From: Rhizobium lusitanum
GTDB lineage: Bacteria > Pseudomonadota > Alphaproteobacteria > Rhizobiales > Rhizobiaceae
Direction: 5' to 3'
Length of the DNA stretch: 64,000 bases
Assembly (NCBI RefSeq): GCF_014189535.1
Contig: NZ_CP050308.1
Span: forward strand, 3,647,001-3,711,000
The notes under the pieces were generated by a model. It was not told the origin of the DNA. It saw only the letters and a list, made by a program, of their open reading frames with translations, and ran no database searches. Shown here in pieces: positions 25,475 to 34,927 of the stretch (positions are counted from its first letter, which is position 1; every line of letters starts with the position of its first letter). The position numbers and the translations under genes were made by a program.

Positions 25475-26190
25475 CGAAGACGACGACGCTCTCTCAGGCG
25501 GATCGTCTTACGCTTGAAGCTGCAATAGGCCATGCCTTTGTGGAAAAGGAGCGTCTTGACTGGGCTCTGACGCATGCCAGCGCCCGCACGCACAAGGCCG
25601 GCAATTACGAACGGCTGGAATTTCTCGGCGATCGGGTTCTCGGCCTGTGCATCGCCGAGCTCCTGTTCCGGACGTTCGGCGTGGCGACCGAGGGCGAGCT
25701 CTCGGTGCGCCTCAACCAGCTGGTCAGTGCCGAGACCTGTGCGGCAGTTGCCGACGAGATGCAGCTGCATCTCTTCATCCGCACCGGCGCGGATGTGAAG
25801 AAGCTCACCGGCAAGCGCATGCTGAACGTACGCGCCGATGTCGTCGAGAGCTTGATCGCGGCGCTCTATCTCGATGGCGGCCTCGAAGTGGCGCGCAAGT
25901 TCATTTTACGCTATTGGGAAGGGCGCGCTATCCGGCCCGACGGTGCCAGACGCGATGCCAAGACGGAATTGCAGGAATGGGCGCACGCGAAATTCGGCGT
26001 GACACCCGTTTATAGGGTTGATGACCGCAGCGGACCGGATCATGATCCCCGCTTCACGGTGACGGTGGAAGTGGCGGGAGCCGCGCCCGAGACCGGTATA
26101 GAACGCTCCAAGCGCGCCGCCGAGCAGGTGGCCGCGACGCGGATCTTGGAGCGCGAAGGTATATGGCAGCCGCAATCGGCTCAGGAATGA
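25471..26190 (+). CDS. rnc: ribonuclease III
   Basis: A 239-residue double-strand-specific RNase that processes rRNA precursors and structured RNAs. The signature ERLEFLGDRVLGL (residues 47-59) and the second acidic site in DVVESLIAALYLDGG are intact. The double-stranded RNA binding domain fills the C-terminal third (AKTELQEWAHAKFGV to the AAEQVAATRIL helix). The ATG at 25471 overlaps the lepB stop by four bases, which supports translational coupling; the frame open from 25426 inside lepB is not used. Confidence 0.97.
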   Translation: MTKTTTLSQADRLTLEAAIGHAFVEKERLDWALTHASARTHKAGNYERLEFLGDRVLGLCIAELLFRTFGVATEGELSVRLNQLVSAETCAAVADEMQLHLFIRTGADVKKLTGKRMLNVRADVVESLIAALYLDGGLEVARKFILRYWEGRAIRPDGARRDAKTELQEWAHAKFGVTPVYRVDDRSGPDHDPRFTVTVEVAGAAPETGIERSKRAAEQVAATRILEREGIWQPQSAQE

Positions 26191-27146
26191 CGGAAAAAAT
26201 GACCAATCAGGAAGACACGGCTGCCGGCGAAGGCGCGGCTGAAAATCGCGGCCCGACGCATTCGGGTTTCGTGGCTCTTATCGGCGCGACCAATGCCGGC
26301 AAGTCGACACTCGTCAACCGGCTCGTCGGCGCCAAGGTGTCGATCGTCAGCCATAAGGTGCAGACGACCCGCGCCATCGTGCGCGGCATCGCCATTCACG
26401 ACAATGCGCAGATCGTCTTCATGGACACGCCCGGCATCTTCAAGCCGCGCCGCCGTCTCGACCGCGCCATGGTGACCTCAGCCTGGGGCGGCGCCAAGGA
26501 TGCCGATCTCATCATGCTTTTGATCGACAGCGAACGCGGCATACGCGGCGATGCCGAAGCCATTCTCGAAGGGCTGAAGGAAGTTTTCCAGCCGAAGATC
26601 CTTGTTCTCAACAAGATCGACCGCGTTCGCCACGAGGATCTCTTGGCGCTTGCCGCCGCCGCCAACGAAAAGATTGCCTTCCAGGAAACCTTCATGGTCT
26701 CGGCCGTGAACGGCTCCGGCTGCGACGATGTCATGAATTATCTGGCAAAGACCCTGCCTGAGGGCCCGTGGTATTATCCGGAAGACCAGATCTCCGATCT
26801 GCCGATGCGCCAGCTCGCCGCCGAAATTACCCGCGAAAAGCTGTTTCTGCGCCTGCATCAGGAACTTCCCTATTCTTCGCATGTCGAGACGGAAAAGTGG
26901 GAAGAGCGCAAGGACGGCTCGGTTCGCATCGAGCAGGTCATCTATGTTGAGCGTGAAAGCCAGAAGAAGATTACCCTCGGCAAATCGGGTGACGCGATCA
27001 AGGCGATCTCCACCGCTTCGCGCAAGGAGCTGTCCGCGATCCTGGAACAGCCCGTGCATCTCTTCCTCTTCGTGAAGGTGCGCGAAAACTGGGGCGACGA
27101 TCCCGAACGCTTCCGCGAAATGGGGCTCGAGTTTCCGCGCGGATAG
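26187..27146 (+). CDS. era: GTPase Era
   Basis: A 319-residue ribosome assembly GTPase that binds 16S rRNA. G1 is GATNAGKSTL, G3 is DTPGIF, G4 is NKID, and a C-terminal KH domain includes QKKITLGKSGDAIKAI. The ATG at 26187 overlaps the rnc stop (ATGA) like the other joints of this operon; a second ATG at 26199 is possible. The joint lepB-rnc-era overlap is a conserved unit. Confidence 0.96.
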   Translation: MTEKMTNQEDTAAGEGAAENRGPTHSGFVALIGATNAGKSTLVNRLVGAKVSIVSHKVQTTRAIVRGIAIHDNAQIVFMDTPGIFKPRRRLDRAMVTSAWGGAKDADLIMLLIDSERGIRGDAEAILEGLKEVFQPKILVLNKIDRVRHEDLLALAAAANEKIAFQETFMVSAVNGSGCDDVMNYLAKTLPEGPWYYPEDQISDLPMRQLAAEITREKLFLRLHQELPYSSHVETEKWEERKDGSVRIEQVIYVERESQKKITLGKSGDAIKAISTASRKELSAILEQPVHLFLFVKVRENWGDDPERFREMGLEFPRG

Positions 27147-27817
27147 AATTGAGTTCCGGCGACTGTCTCACCTCGCGACAATCGCCGGACAAATGCTAGG
27201 GCCGGCAAGGCGATTTTTTGGAGTGGTTACCCCCTCGCGCATCCCTTCGATTGGATTTTTCGCAGTAGACCCCTTGAAGAAGGCCGCTGGCAGGCGATCA
27301 CCCATCTGATCCCGGCGACCTCATCCGCCTCTGCGCCGTTCAGATAAACAAGATATTGAAAAACCTATCGAAACGTGGGGCGATCCATTCGCGGCACGCA
27401 GCTGTGACTTGTTGCGGGCTGACGGGTTCACCACGCTTGCGCGAATCGGAACGGCTCTGTTCGGTCAAGTGACCGCTTGGCAGGTGGGAGCATTGACACG
27501 ATCTGGCACATGTCTTTTTAATGGCAGCTAATAGTGTATCAACATAGACTAGTATCGCCGTCACTTTTCGACCAGTTTCACCTCTTACTAACCGCAGCGG
27601 CAAAAGCGATTGGAGCGTGATCACGAGCCCATAGTACCGCGGGGCGAAAAGTGCGAAGCGGGTTAGGGTAAGGTCATGTGACTTGAGACCGAGCCAACAC
27701 GGATGGGGGAATACCGTCCATTCAACACGGGCCGATGATTGGCGCCGGAGGGATAGATGTGGAAAGTACTACGGGGCGTAGCGTTGCCAAGAGCACGCAT
27801 GCAGGGGTGGCGCTGAT
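27147..27817. other. 671-bp region between era and the response regulator
   Basis: I see no convincing protein gene; the minus frame at 27340-27624 has no recognisable domain. Just after era a hairpin pairs TCCGGCGA (27155-27162) with TCGCCGGA (27182-27189), and inside it TGTC pairs with GACA; it has no T run. At 27761-27785 GGAAA-N16-CGTT resembles the alphaproteobacterial general-stress (EcfG) promoter GGAAC-N16-CGTT with one mismatch, 32 bases before the regulator start. The region is large enough for a small RNA. Confidence 0.4.
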
Positions 27818-28192
27818 ATGACGGTTCAGCGCGCTCTTATTTTGGAAGATAACCTGATCATTGCCATGGAGGCGGAGGAAATCCTTCGTCTTGTAGGGGT
27901 CGAGGAGGTGGAAATCGCCTCGAACCTGGAGCAGGCAGTCAACGCCATTCATACCGATCATTATGATTTTGCGATGCTGGATGTGAATCTGGGGGAGTCG
28001 ATGAGCTTCGGCTTTGCCCGGTTGCTGGTCGAGCGCGGCATCGCCTTCGGTTTCGTCAGCGGCTATTCCGATACGCTCGACTTCCCGGCGGACCTGCGGC
28101 ATGTGCCGCTGCTCAACAAGCCCTTCGACGAGGCCGCCATGCGGGTGTTTGTCGACAGGCTGTCATCGGCAAGCAGATCCTCCGAGATGTGA
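27818..28192 (+). CDS. single-domain response regulator
   Basis: A 124-residue stand-alone receiver domain. Acidic residues Glu10-Asp11 and the phosphoacceptor Asp55 (MLDVNL) are present, Ser81 takes the place of the conserved Thr/Ser, and Lys101 lies in LLNKPFDEA. There is no output domain, so it must act through a partner, as in phosphorelays. No kinase is adjacent. The -FDEA- ending after the lysine is frequent in the stress-response receiver family of alphaproteobacteria, but I cannot assign a pathway. Confidence 0.87.
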   Translation: MTVQRALILEDNLIIAMEAEEILRLVGVEEVEIASNLEQAVNAIHTDHYDFAMLDVNLGESMSFGFARLLVERGIAFGFVSGYSDTLDFPADLRHVPLLNKPFDEAAMRVFVDRLSSASRSSEM

Positions 28193-28250
28193 CAGCGCTC
28201 GCCGTTTGCCCTAAACTCGAATCAAGACAGTCTGCGGGACAAATCGGCCG

Positions 28251-29030
28251 ATGCAGTGGCAGGACCATGCGATCATTCTGGGCGTCAAACGTCTTGGCGA
28301 GACTAGCGTCATCGCCGAGGTGATGACGCGTGATCGCGGCCGGCATATGGGGCTGGTGCGGTCAGGCCGGTCGCGCTCCATGCAGCCGGTGCTGCAGCCG
28401 GGCAATCTGGTCGAGGTGACGTGGCGCGCGAGATTGCATGAACATCTCGGCGAATTCCGCATGGAGCCGGTGCGGCTACGGGCGGCGCGGCTGATGGAGA
28501 CGGCGACAGCGGTCTATGGCGTGCAGGCCATGGGCGCATTACTGCGTCTGTTGCCGGAGCGCGATCCGCATCCCTATCTCTATGATGCGCTCGACGTCAT
28601 CCTCGAAAACATGCAGAATCCGATGGATGCCGGCGAGCTTTTCGTCCGCTTCGAATTGGCGGTGCTCAACGAGCTTGGCTATGGCCTGGATCTGGGCGAA
28701 TGTGCCGCGACCGGCGTTCGCGAGGACCTGGCTTTCGTGTCGCCAAAGACCGGACGGGCCGTCTGCCGTACAGCCGGTGCCCCTTGGGCCGATAAGATGC
28801 TGGCGCTGCCGCCTTTCCTTGCCGCCGGCACGGTCGAAGCTGCGAATGGCGAGAGCCTTGCCGCAGCTTTCCGTCTGACCGGCTTCTTCCTGCATCGCCA
28901 TGTCTATGAGCCGCGCGGCATCGAGATCGCCGCCGCGCGCGACGGTTTCATTCAGGCAGCGCTGAAAGCGGTGAATGCCGTTCCACTGGATCGGCCGGAC
29001 AATCAGCCGGTTATCGCCGCCAAGCGCTGA
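28251..29030 (+). CDS. recO: DNA repair protein RecO
   Basis: A 259-residue protein of the RecFOR pathway, which loads RecA onto SSB-coated single-stranded DNA. The N-terminal OB fold begins [19 protein letters not shown] and includes the basic [19 protein letters not shown]. The helical C-terminal domain has [22 protein letters not shown]. The start is the usual one in rhizobia. It follows era with only the response regulator between. Confidence 0.95.
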   Translation: MQWQDHAIILGVKRLGETSVIAEVMTRDRGRHMGLVRSGRSRSMQPVLQPGNLVEVTWRARLHEHLGEFRMEPVRLRAARLMETATAVYGVQAMGALLRLLPERDPHPYLYDALDVILENMQNPMDAGELFVRFELAVLNELGYGLDLGECAATGVREDLAFVSPKTGRAVCRTAGAPWADKMLALPPFLAAGTVEAANGESLAAAFRLTGFFLHRHVYEPRGIEIAAARDGFIQAALKAVNAVPLDRPDNQPVIAAKR

Positions 29031-29053
29031 GGCGTATTAATTGGGCGGAATGA

Positions 29054-29902
29054 CTATCGCCGCTTGAACGCCCAACCCTCCGGCCGTTCCTCGACCACCG
29101 TCACCGCATCGCCGATCTTCACCGAGCCTTCGCCGCGTGGGACGACATTCCAGCCGAAGAGCGGGCCTGGAACACGCCGGTCGGCAGACATGCGGACGCG
29201 GCCCATCGCCGGCATCGGGTTCGGAACGTCGCGCGAGCCCGTTTGCTGGTCCTGCGTCGTCATGATGCAGCGAGCGCAGGGCTTGACGAGATCGAGGCGA
29301 ATACCGCCAATCTCGATCGCCGCCCAACGATCCTCCGGCCATTCCTCGTCGCAATCGATGACGATGTTCGGGCGGAAACGCTCCATGCCGACCGAGCCCT
29401 CGCCATGGGCGGCAAGATTGGCATTCAGCGCCTTCAGGGAGCCGGTGGTGGTGATCAGGATCTGGTAGCCATCGGAAAAAGTGACAGGGGTGTCGTTGCC
29501 CGCCCATTCCGGATTGGCAATGCGGTTGGCGAGCCTGTCGAAGAAGACTATTCTGACGTCGCGGCCGAGCCAGCCCGACAGCGCTGTGTTCGTCGCGTCG
29601 TCGGCCACCGAGGCATTGACGGCCGACTTCCAGACGTCGACTTCCATACGATTATCCGGGTGTGGGGGAGGTACGATGATATCGGCCTTGCCCTCCATTT
29701 TCAGCCGCAAATAAGAGGGAGCCGGCTGGACGTCGATCCGGGCAATGTCCTGCAATTCACGCTGGGTGATGAAATGGCCCGAGGGGTCGACCAGCATGGC
29801 CCGGCGGTCTCCGGCCAGGCCGAAGGCATCGATGGCGGCGGACGGAATGGCAATGCCGCGCGCGCTCTTGAGCGGATAGATGAAGAGGTCGCTGACCTGC
29901 AT
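29054..29902 (-). CDS. MOSC-domain molybdenum-cofactor oxidoreductase, YcbX/mARC-like
   Basis: A 282-residue protein with the N-terminal MOSC_N beta-barrel (VSDLFIYPLKSARG) and a C-terminal MOSC domain. The conserved cysteine that binds the molybdenum centre is in KPCARCIMTTQDQQTG (Cys209 and Cys212 are the candidates). YcbX and mARC enzymes reduce N-hydroxylated compounds. There is no added ferredoxin domain, so electrons must come from another protein. It is convergent with recO, and the HD protein gene lies nine bases upstream. Confidence 0.9.
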   Translation of the reverse strand: MQVSDLFIYPLKSARGIAIPSAAIDAFGLAGDRRAMLVDPSGHFITQRELQDIARIDVQPAPSYLRLKMEGKADIIVPPPHPDNRMEVDVWKSAVNASVADDATNTALSGWLGRDVRIVFFDRLANRIANPEWAGNDTPVTFSDGYQILITTTGSLKALNANLAAHGEGSVGMERFRPNIVIDCDEEWPEDRWAAIEIGGIRLDLVKPCARCIMTTQDQQTGSRDVPNPMPAMGRVRMSADRRVPGPLFGWNVVPRGEGSVKIGDAVTVVEERPEGWAFKRR

Positions 29903-29911
29903 GAATAGCCC

Positions 29912-30565
29912 TCAGATTTCGTCGATAAACATTGCCAGCACGGTTTTCAGCCGCTCATGCCGCGCGCCGGCGAACCTGCGGCCGGTTGCGGTCTGGAACC
30001 CATCCGCCAGTTTGAACAGTTTTGCCTCGAAATGATCAATGGCGAAGCGCTTGTCGTCAAGCGGCCGCTCCGTGGCAAGCGGATCGAACGGGTCATAGAG
30101 ACCGGATCCCATGCGTCCGGCGATATAGAAGCAGCGGGCTGCACCCACCATGCCGATTGCATCCAGCCGGTCGGCGTCCTGCAGTATCTTTGCCTCAAGT
30201 GTTTCCGGCGGAAGATTGGCGGAGAAGCTGTGCGTGGTGATCGCATGCGCAGCGGCGGCGATGTCCCCGTCGGCCCATCCAAGCTCTCTGAGAACGCCGG
30301 ATGCCTTCGCGGCGGCGAGCCTGGATGCCTGGGCGCGATGCGGCGAATTCTTTTCGACCGCGACGCAATCATGCAGCAACACGGCAGCGGCGAGGATGCG
30401 GGCATTGCCGCCTTCCTCGGCCTGGATGGCCATGGCGTTCCTGAAGACGCGCAGGATATGGGCGATGTCATGCGAGCCGTCATCGCCATCGGCTGCATGC
30501 GGAATAAGATCCGCAGCGAGTGTTTCGAACGGGGCAAAGGCCCGCGCCATCCTGTTGGTGTCCAT
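29912..30565 (-). CDS. HD-domain phosphohydrolase
   Basis: A 217-residue predicted metal-dependent phosphohydrolase. The HD-family metal ligands are in SHDIAHILRV (His32, Asp33), LLHDCVAVEK (His65-Asp66) and QDADRLDAIG. It belongs to the group with E. coli YedJ. I chose the ATG at 30565; a TTG at 30625, right behind the stop of the upstream DUF2339 gene, is in frame and would imply a longer N terminus. The substrate is unknown. Confidence 0.87.
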   Translation of the reverse strand: MDTNRMARAFAPFETLAADLIPHAADGDDGSHDIAHILRVFRNAMAIQAEEGGNARILAAAVLLHDCVAVEKNSPHRAQASRLAAAKASGVLRELGWADGDIAAAAHAITTHSFSANLPPETLEAKILQDADRLDAIGMVGAARCFYIAGRMGSGLYDPFDPLATERPLDDKRFAIDHFEAKLFKLADGFQTATGRRFAGARHERLKTVLAMFIDEI

Positions 30566-30625
30566 CGTCGGCCCCGTGTCGGAATATTCAGTCTCGTTAC
30601 TACCGAGCGCGGAGATTCTCTGCAA

Positions 30626-33397
30626 TCACTCTGGCGCCTTCTTGCCCGTCAGGAGCTTCTGATAGAATAGGCCGATGCCGATCAGCACCGCACCGAGGCC
30701 GATGAAGGACAGCGCCCGCAGGAAGCCCTCCAGATTTGCCATGTCGATCAGGAAAACCTTTACGACGGCGACGAACACCAGCGCGGCCGAGGCGATGCGC
30801 AGGTTGCGTGCATCCAAGCGGGCACCGAGCCACAGAAGAGCGATGCCGATCGCCAACCAGACGACAGAGTAGGAATAGAGCTCGCCCTGAATGAAGCCAT
30901 TCCAGAACGGGATATATTCACCCTGCCAGAAGCGACGCACCGACAGCGTGGCCCAGGCAAAGGTCATGACGGCGCCTGCCACGGCCAGCATCGTTACATA
31001 GGGCAGCGGCCGCCTGTTCCGCGCATAGAACGCCAATCCAGCATAGGCGAGGGCCGGAAGGAGATAGCCAAGCAGCAGCAGGTTGAAGAAGGGGATCCGG
31101 CCCGTGCTTTCGCCGGTGATGAACGGATTGAGCCCGAGCAGATGCAGTGTCAGGATCGAGACGACGGAGATGACGCCAACCGCCATGCCGCCGTAGCGGA
31201 AGACGATACTCGATGCGCTGAGATCGAGCGCCATCAGCGTTGCGGAGGCGCCGATCGCCAGCAATGTGTAGATCGATTGTTCTCCAAGCGTCGGAATGCT
31301 TGAATTCAGCACGCCGCCATTCATCGCATGGCGCACGAGGATGGCGATCGTCAGCAGCACCAGCAAACTCGCCAGCGCCTGCAGCGCATTGCGCAGCCTG
31401 GGGCTCGGCAAATGCCTGACTTCGAAGGCGGACCAGATGGCAAGTGCTGCGGGGATGCCGTAACCGGCCAGCAGCATGTTGAAGACCGGTGTCGTGCCGA
31501 GCTCACCTGGATCGACAATGGTCGGCTGCCAGGCAATGCGTCCCATGGTGATGATCAGCGCCGCGACCATCGTCCATGGCAGCACCAGCCACGAACGGAC
31601 CCGCCCGGCCAGCAGATAGGCAATGCCCAGAACCGGCAGCAGGATCGTCGGCACGGCGTCGTGTGCAAGCGTATGCAGGGCAAAGACGGCAGCAGCAAAG
31701 GAGCCGGCCGCGAGAATATTTGTTGGCAGTGCCAGGCTGTCCTCGGTGGAGCGGCGATGCTGCCATTCGGCGAGCGCCATCAGAACAAAGGCCAATCCGA
31801 TGCCATAGAACCCGTGCAGCCAGTCGCGGGTCCAATTGCCGAAGGTGATATAGCTGATGGCGGCGATCGCCAGCGGCGTGACAGCCATGATGACGCTCCA
31901 GAGCGCCGCAAAGGGTTTCTCGCTCTCGCCGAACCGTTTGAGGAAGAAGGCGCCGATCAGCACGAATATCGCGCCGAGGCCCAGGCCTTCGTAGACCACG
32001 ATATCCTGAAGTGCCGGAGAGACCTCCGCGATGCCCCAATCCGCTGCATTCATCGGGGATGTCAGCAGCATGGACATACCAAGGCCGGCGGTGATAGCCG
32101 ACAGGATCGCCGCCGAGGCTGCATACAAACGGCTAGCCCCGAAGGCCGCGACCGCTGCTACTATCGCCGCAAACAGTAGGGTAGCGTTGGGGAGCGAGTA
32201 CCCGTGCAACAGGCTGCAGCCGAGCAGAGACAGGGCGACTGCGCTGGCGCCAATGGATGCCGTCAACGTCATGCCGAGTGGCTCGCGGGCCAGGAATAGG
32301 ACCGGACGGCTCGCGGGTTGCGAGGCTGGCGACTCTTCTGAGTCGCTTAGCTCGGCTAGCGCTGGAGGGTCTTCACCAGGCGCCGCTACGGCGGCATAGC
32401 GTCCCGGCCAGATGAAGATCGTACCGGCGACCATCGCCAGCATGGCCAGGGTCACAGGGATGAGCTCCACTTCGGGGCTATTGAGGATGTAAAGCAACGC
32501 CCAGAAGCTGAGGAAGACGTTGGCCAAGGCGGGCGCGATCCGCCAGCCGCGCAGCCGGGAGGCGATCGCCGTGGCAAGCCAGGTGAGGACGAGATAGCCG
32601 AACAACACCCACGGTTTAGGTGATGTCGAGGCGATCAGGGCCGGAGTGACCATTGAGGCCAGCAGGCCGAGGCCGGCAAGCGCCTGGCCGTGCAGCAGCG
32701 ACAGGCCGAGCGTGGCAAGAGAGATCAACGCCAGAAAGAAGAAGGCGGTCGCCGGTCCGATGAAGCCGTAAATGCCATGCGCGGCGTAGGTCGAGCCGAA
32801 CAGCGCGACGACGCCCGCCGCCGTCAGCACGCCGGGGATCATCGCGTTCTGGAAGGTGTTGGTGAGAACTGGCGCGGAGCGGCGGCGGATCACTTCGCCG
32901 GCCGCGACAAGGACAAGGCCGAAGAGCGCGGCGAGCGCCAGCCGCACGCCGGGGCTCAGCAGGCCGCTTTCGATCGAGTATTTGACCATGAAGATGCCGC
33001 CGAACGCCAGCGCGATGCCGCCGACCCAGACGGCCCAGCGCGCGCCGATCGTGCTTTCCAGGCTCTCATTGCTGGGGGCAGCGGTATCCCGTGCAAAGGC
33101 GGGAGCCGTAGTCTCCTGGATTGCCTCTGTTTCTTCGCTATCGGTGAGGGAATCGGCTTCTACCGCAGGCTCCACGACTGTTTTAGTCAATGGCTGCGCG
33201 ACGGCTTCGGTGTATGAATCGGCCATATTGATGGGTTCGGCCGCAATGGCTGATTCGCTGTTTCCCACGGCCAGCACCCGGCCGGCGAGCGCATTTTGCA
33301 GCTCCTGGACGCGGCTTTCGAGCTTTCCTAGCCGTAGATTGTAGCTCCGCAGTATAAAAATACCGACGACTACGGCCGCGATCAGCAGCAAATCCAT
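30626..33397 (-). CDS. large DUF2339 polytopic membrane protein
   Basis: A 923-residue inner membrane protein with more than twenty hydrophobic segments over nearly its whole length. After an N-terminal segment (MDLLLIAAVVVGIFIL) comes a short coiled coil (LRLGKLESRVQELQNALAG) and a charged linker up to about 130; the DUF2339 region follows (IGARWAVWVGGIALAFGGIF). The family has no known function. The ATG at 33397 follows GGAGGGG. The HD and MOSC genes lie behind it on the same strand with small gaps, so the three may be one operon. Confidence 0.9.
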   Translation of the reverse strand: MDLLLIAAVVVGIFILRSYNLRLGKLESRVQELQNALAGRVLAVGNSESAIAAEPINMADSYTEAVAQPLTKTVVEPAVEADSLTDSEETEAIQETTAPAFARDTAAPSNESLESTIGARWAVWVGGIALAFGGIFMVKYSIESGLLSPGVRLALAALFGLVLVAAGEVIRRRSAPVLTNTFQNAMIPGVLTAAGVVALFGSTYAAHGIYGFIGPATAFFFLALISLATLGLSLLHGQALAGLGLLASMVTPALIASTSPKPWVLFGYLVLTWLATAIASRLRGWRIAPALANVFLSFWALLYILNSPEVELIPVTLAMLAMVAGTIFIWPGRYAAVAAPGEDPPALAELSDSEESPASQPASRPVLFLAREPLGMTLTASIGASAVALSLLGCSLLHGYSLPNATLLFAAIVAAVAAFGASRLYAASAAILSAITAGLGMSMLLTSPMNAADWGIAEVSPALQDIVVYEGLGLGAIFVLIGAFFLKRFGESEKPFAALWSVIMAVTPLAIAAISYITFGNWTRDWLHGFYGIGLAFVLMALAEWQHRRSTEDSLALPTNILAAGSFAAAVFALHTLAHDAVPTILLPVLGIAYLLAGRVRSWLVLPWTMVAALIITMGRIAWQPTIVDPGELGTTPVFNMLLAGYGIPAALAIWSAFEVRHLPSPRLRNALQALASLLVLLTIAILVRHAMNGGVLNSSIPTLGEQSIYTLLAIGASATLMALDLSASSIVFRYGGMAVGVISVVSILTLHLLGLNPFITGESTGRIPFFNLLLLGYLLPALAYAGLAFYARNRRPLPYVTMLAVAGAVMTFAWATLSVRRFWQGEYIPFWNGFIQGELYSYSVVWLAIGIALLWLGARLDARNLRIASAALVFVAVVKVFLIDMANLEGFLRALSFIGLGAVLIGIGLFYQKLLTGKKAPE

Positions 33398-33704
33398 GAT
33401 ATCCCCTCCATGGGCTCTTGGCCGCACATTATATGAAATGAGCTGGGGAGTAAGGGGAAATTATCCAATTCACCTATGATTTCAGTGGATTACGCGGAGA
33501 AAGATGACATATCCGGCTTTGCCGGCGGCTCTAAAGTTATTAGAGAAAGGTAATTTATAACTTGGAAACTATTGTTAATAGTCATTAACAATTTGTCCTT
33601 TACCGGTGCTGCGAACCAGCTTATCACCATACATAGTTCAACTGAAATGTATTGCGTACAAACGACGTCGCATGAGGCGGCTCCTGACCTACTAGGAGGT
33701 TTGT
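33398..33704. other. 307-bp region before the first EF-hand gene
   Basis: No gene is visible. It contains the palindrome described at 33571-33592 and ends with a very strong ribosome site, AGGAGG at 33695-33700, in front of the ATG at 33705. The stretch from 33530 to 33600 is AT-rich and probably includes the promoter. Confidence 0.5.
33571..33592. promoter_or_regulatory. palindrome with GTTAAT/ATTAAC arms before EF-hand gene 1
   Basis: ATTGTTAAT (33571-33579), spacer AGTC, then ATTAACAAT (33584-33592), a perfect nine-base inverted repeat. The same half-sites, GTTAAT and ATTAAC, occur five bases apart before the second EF-hand gene. The spacing TTAA-N6-TTAA is one short of the CtrA consensus TTAA-N7-TTAA. 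Confidence 0.45.
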
Positions 33705-34043
33705 ATGTCCCATGTATCTTCCATATCCAACAGTTCCTATCCATATCGTGCCACGCTATCGCGGCTCGACGCGAATGACGACGGTGTCTTAAGCCGCGAG
33801 GAGCGCGAGGCCGACGAGCGTCCGGGTATCCTCGAGGCCGACTCGAATGCCGAAGGCAGCGACGGGACGAGCAGCGCGCTGAGCAGTCTGATGGCGAAGC
33901 TGATGCAAATGCCGAGCAGTGACGCCACGGCAACAAGCAAATCGCTGGAGACGAACAGCGCTTTCGACCTCGATCTACTGACGCCGATGGATGCCTATAA
34001 CAGCACCTATGGCCAGTACGACGTGGACAACCTGGCGGCTTGA
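33705..34043 (+). CDS. small EF-hand protein with C-terminal TYGQYD motif
   Basis: A 112-residue acidic protein. One canonical EF-hand loop runs Asp22 to Glu33 (DANDDGVLSREE), with all calcium ligands in place. The middle is low in complexity and serine-rich. The C terminus MDAYNSTYGQYD is nearly the same as MNAYQNTYGQYD in the gene at 34928. There is no Sec signal peptide. AGGAGG precedes the start. A calcium-binding, perhaps secreted or regulatory, role is inference; I know of no characterised homologue. Confidence 0.82.
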   Translation: MSHVSSISNSSYPYRATLSRLDANDDGVLSREEREADERPGILEADSNAEGSDGTSSALSSLMAKLMQMPSSDATATSKSLETNSAFDLDLLTPMDAYNSTYGQYDVDNLAA

Positions 34044-34187
34044 TCTGCTTTTGCCTGGATCATTATAGCGGTTCGCCGAATAGCGGCGGACCGTATGCTT
34101 GTGATTGAAACTATTCATTTTCCTCCTCTCCGGAACACCTGTCCCCGTGATGCGTTGCATTGATGACGCTAAAAGGGAGGTGTTTCC

Positions 34188-34694
34188 ATGAGAACGATTA
34201 TTATCGCCGCAACGCTGGCGCTGACGGCTGCTTTGCCTGCGTTGGCACAGAGCAAGCAGACGGCGATTGCCAATTTCATCGGTGCCGATGGTAAGCAGTC
34301 GGGGCGTGCGGTCCTGACCGAAGCGAAAAAGGGCGTGCTGATCGAGCTCGATATCTCCGGACTACCGGTCAACCGCTGGGTTGCCTTCCATATTCACGAG
34401 AGCGACCGTTGCGACCATACGCACGGGTTTGAATCCGCCGGCGGTCATTTCAACCCCACCAAGGTGGAGCACGGTTTGCTCGCGGCCAATGGCCCACATG
34501 CCGGTGACATGCCCAATCAATATGTCGATCAGGATGGCAAGCTGCGGGCGCAGGTCTTCAACGGCATGGTGTCGCTGGACGGCAAGGATGGCATCCGGGG
34601 CCGGACGCTGATGATCCATGCTGACTCAGATGATTACCGCAGCCAGCCTGTCGGCGGTGCCGGCAAACGACTGGCCTGCGCGGTCATCCAATAG
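34188..34694 (+). CDS. sodC: periplasmic Cu/Zn superoxide dismutase
   Basis: A 168-residue enzyme that converts superoxide to hydrogen peroxide and oxygen in the periplasm. A signal peptide is cleaved after residue 20 (ALA before QSK). Copper ligands are His68, His70, His87 and His144; zinc ligands are His87, His95, His104 and Asp107; the structural disulfide is Cys75-Cys164. All are present, so the enzyme should be active. AGGGAGG precedes the ATG. It stands between two EF-hand paralogues on the same strand. Confidence 0.95.
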   Translation: MRTIIIAATLALTAALPALAQSKQTAIANFIGADGKQSGRAVLTEAKKGVLIELDISGLPVNRWVAFHIHESDRCDHTHGFESAGGHFNPTKVEHGLLAANGPHAGDMPNQYVDQDGKLRAQVFNGMVSLDGKDGIRGRTLMIHADSDDYRSQPVGGAGKRLACAVIQ

Positions 34695-34804
34695 TTTTGC
34701 CGCCTTAGTGATTCGCGGCATTTGTCCCGGTCTTTGCCACGTGCCGGTTGTCTTCCTCATGCGGAGACCCACCGGTGATATGATTCGATGCTTGTCAATT
34801 GGGG

Positions 34805-34819
34805 TTAATGATCAATTAA
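34805..34819. promoter_or_regulatory. CtrA-type box (TTAA-N7-TTAA) before EF-hand gene 2
   Basis: TTAA-TGATCAA-TTAA matches the CtrA binding consensus TTAA-N7-TTAA exactly and is symmetrical (GTTAAT-N5-ATTAAC, allowing the shared flanks). It lies 108 bases before the ATG at 34928. CtrA is the cell-cycle regulator of alphaproteobacteria. A single match could be chance in an AT-rich spot. Confidence 0.45.
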
Positions 34820-34927
34820 CACCTATCTTTGACCGCCCCTCCAAATCGGCCTATCCCATCAGGCATTTCAACAAGCGTGCTGCGTCCCACCGAAAGCGCC
34901 GGATGGCGTTTACTTCAGGAGATTTGG

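Noticed and set aside
27340..27624. 94-codon minus-strand frame in the era-receiver gap
   Set aside because: No ribosome site or family was seen, so it is not listed as a gene. It remains the longest frame in the gap.
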